5,026 bases of DNA from JBIOUF01 sp044866695 (GTDB taxonomy: Bacteria > Actinomycetota > Actinomycetes > Propionibacteriales > Nocardioidaceae): positions 1 to 5,026 of the forward strand of contig JBIOUF010000211.1 of assembly GCA_044866695.1 (NCBI GenBank), given 5' to 3'. Shown here one piece after another: positions 4,911 to 5,026 of the stretch (positions within the stretch are counted from its first letter, which is position 1; each line of letters opens with the position of its first letter). The notes under the pieces are model-generated. The model saw only the letters and a list, made by a program, of their open reading frames with translations. It ran no database searches and was not told the origin of the DNA. A program made the position numbers and the translations under genes.

Positions 4911-5026
4911 TCAGCCGGTGTCGGCGAGGAGGTCGCGGGGGTGTCGTTGTCGGATCCAGCGGCCGGCGTGGGGGCCGCCTGGTGGTTTGTACTCGGGTCT
5001 GCCGTCGGTGGGGTTGATCCGGGCCT
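4911..5026 (-). CDS. C-terminal 37 codons of an unidentified gene entering from the right
   Basis: A minus-strand frame is open from the right edge to a TGA at 4913-4911 and reads ARINPTDGRPEYKPPGGPHA then GRWIRQRHPRDLLADTG. Codons largely end in G or C, and the Pro/Gly/Arg-rich, Asp-containing tail looks like a genuine protein C-terminus. It vaguely recalls the tails of actinobacterial HNH/DUF222 endonucleases, but 37 residues are too few to assign. Reading of the neighbouring sequence would settle it. Confidence 0.45.
   Translation of the reverse strand, partial: ARINPTDGRPEYKPPGGPHAGRWIRQRHPRDLLADTG

Overview
The window is very GC-rich DNA whose coding codons almost always end in G or C, with Shine-Dalgarno starts and protein families typical of high-GC Actinomycetota. 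A Nocardioides-like organism fits the secreted propeller/metalloprotease, the Pit+DUF47 pair and the RsbW-type ATPase fold, but that placement is inference, since no rRNA or marker gene is present.

Layout. (1) Bases 1-2098, minus strand: the first 699 residues of a large exported protein. It has a signal peptide, about six FG-GAP/VCBS-like repeat units that probably form a calcium-binding beta-propeller, and a metzincin zinc protease domain with HELGHALGLGH and a Met-turn. The gene runs off the left edge. (2) Bases 2099-2409: a 311-bp gap upstream of that gene, with two hairpins, a helically phased direct repeat and a doubtful 61-aa ORF on the plus strand. (3) Bases 2410-2704, plus strand: a short broken gene. 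Coding signal switches frame near 2530, and its second half resembles one blade of a PLL-type lectin/sialidase-like propeller. (4) Bases 2697-2719: a perfect hairpin that contains the stop codons of two convergent genes. (5) Bases 2712-4336, minus strand: a two-gene operon, a Pit-family inorganic phosphate transporter followed by a DUF47/PhoU-like partner, joined by an ATGA overlap. (6) Bases 4393-4758, plus strand, divergent from pit: a small anti-sigma-factor-like (RsbW/SpoIIAB) protein that keeps the ATP-lid half of the GHKL fold but has no recognisable N-box. (7) Bases 4759-5026: probable gene debris, then the last 37 codons of an unidentified minus-strand gene entering from the right.

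How they work together. Pit and the DUF47 protein very likely form one low-affinity phosphate (metal-phosphate) uptake unit. The protease is an independent exported enzyme. The lectin-like fragment, the N-box-less anti-sigma protein and the possible DUF5701 remnant suggest that the spaces between intact genes have been eroding. No CRISPR array, tRNA, rRNA, insertion sequence or obvious defence system is visible, and I do not see a convincing new multi-gene system.
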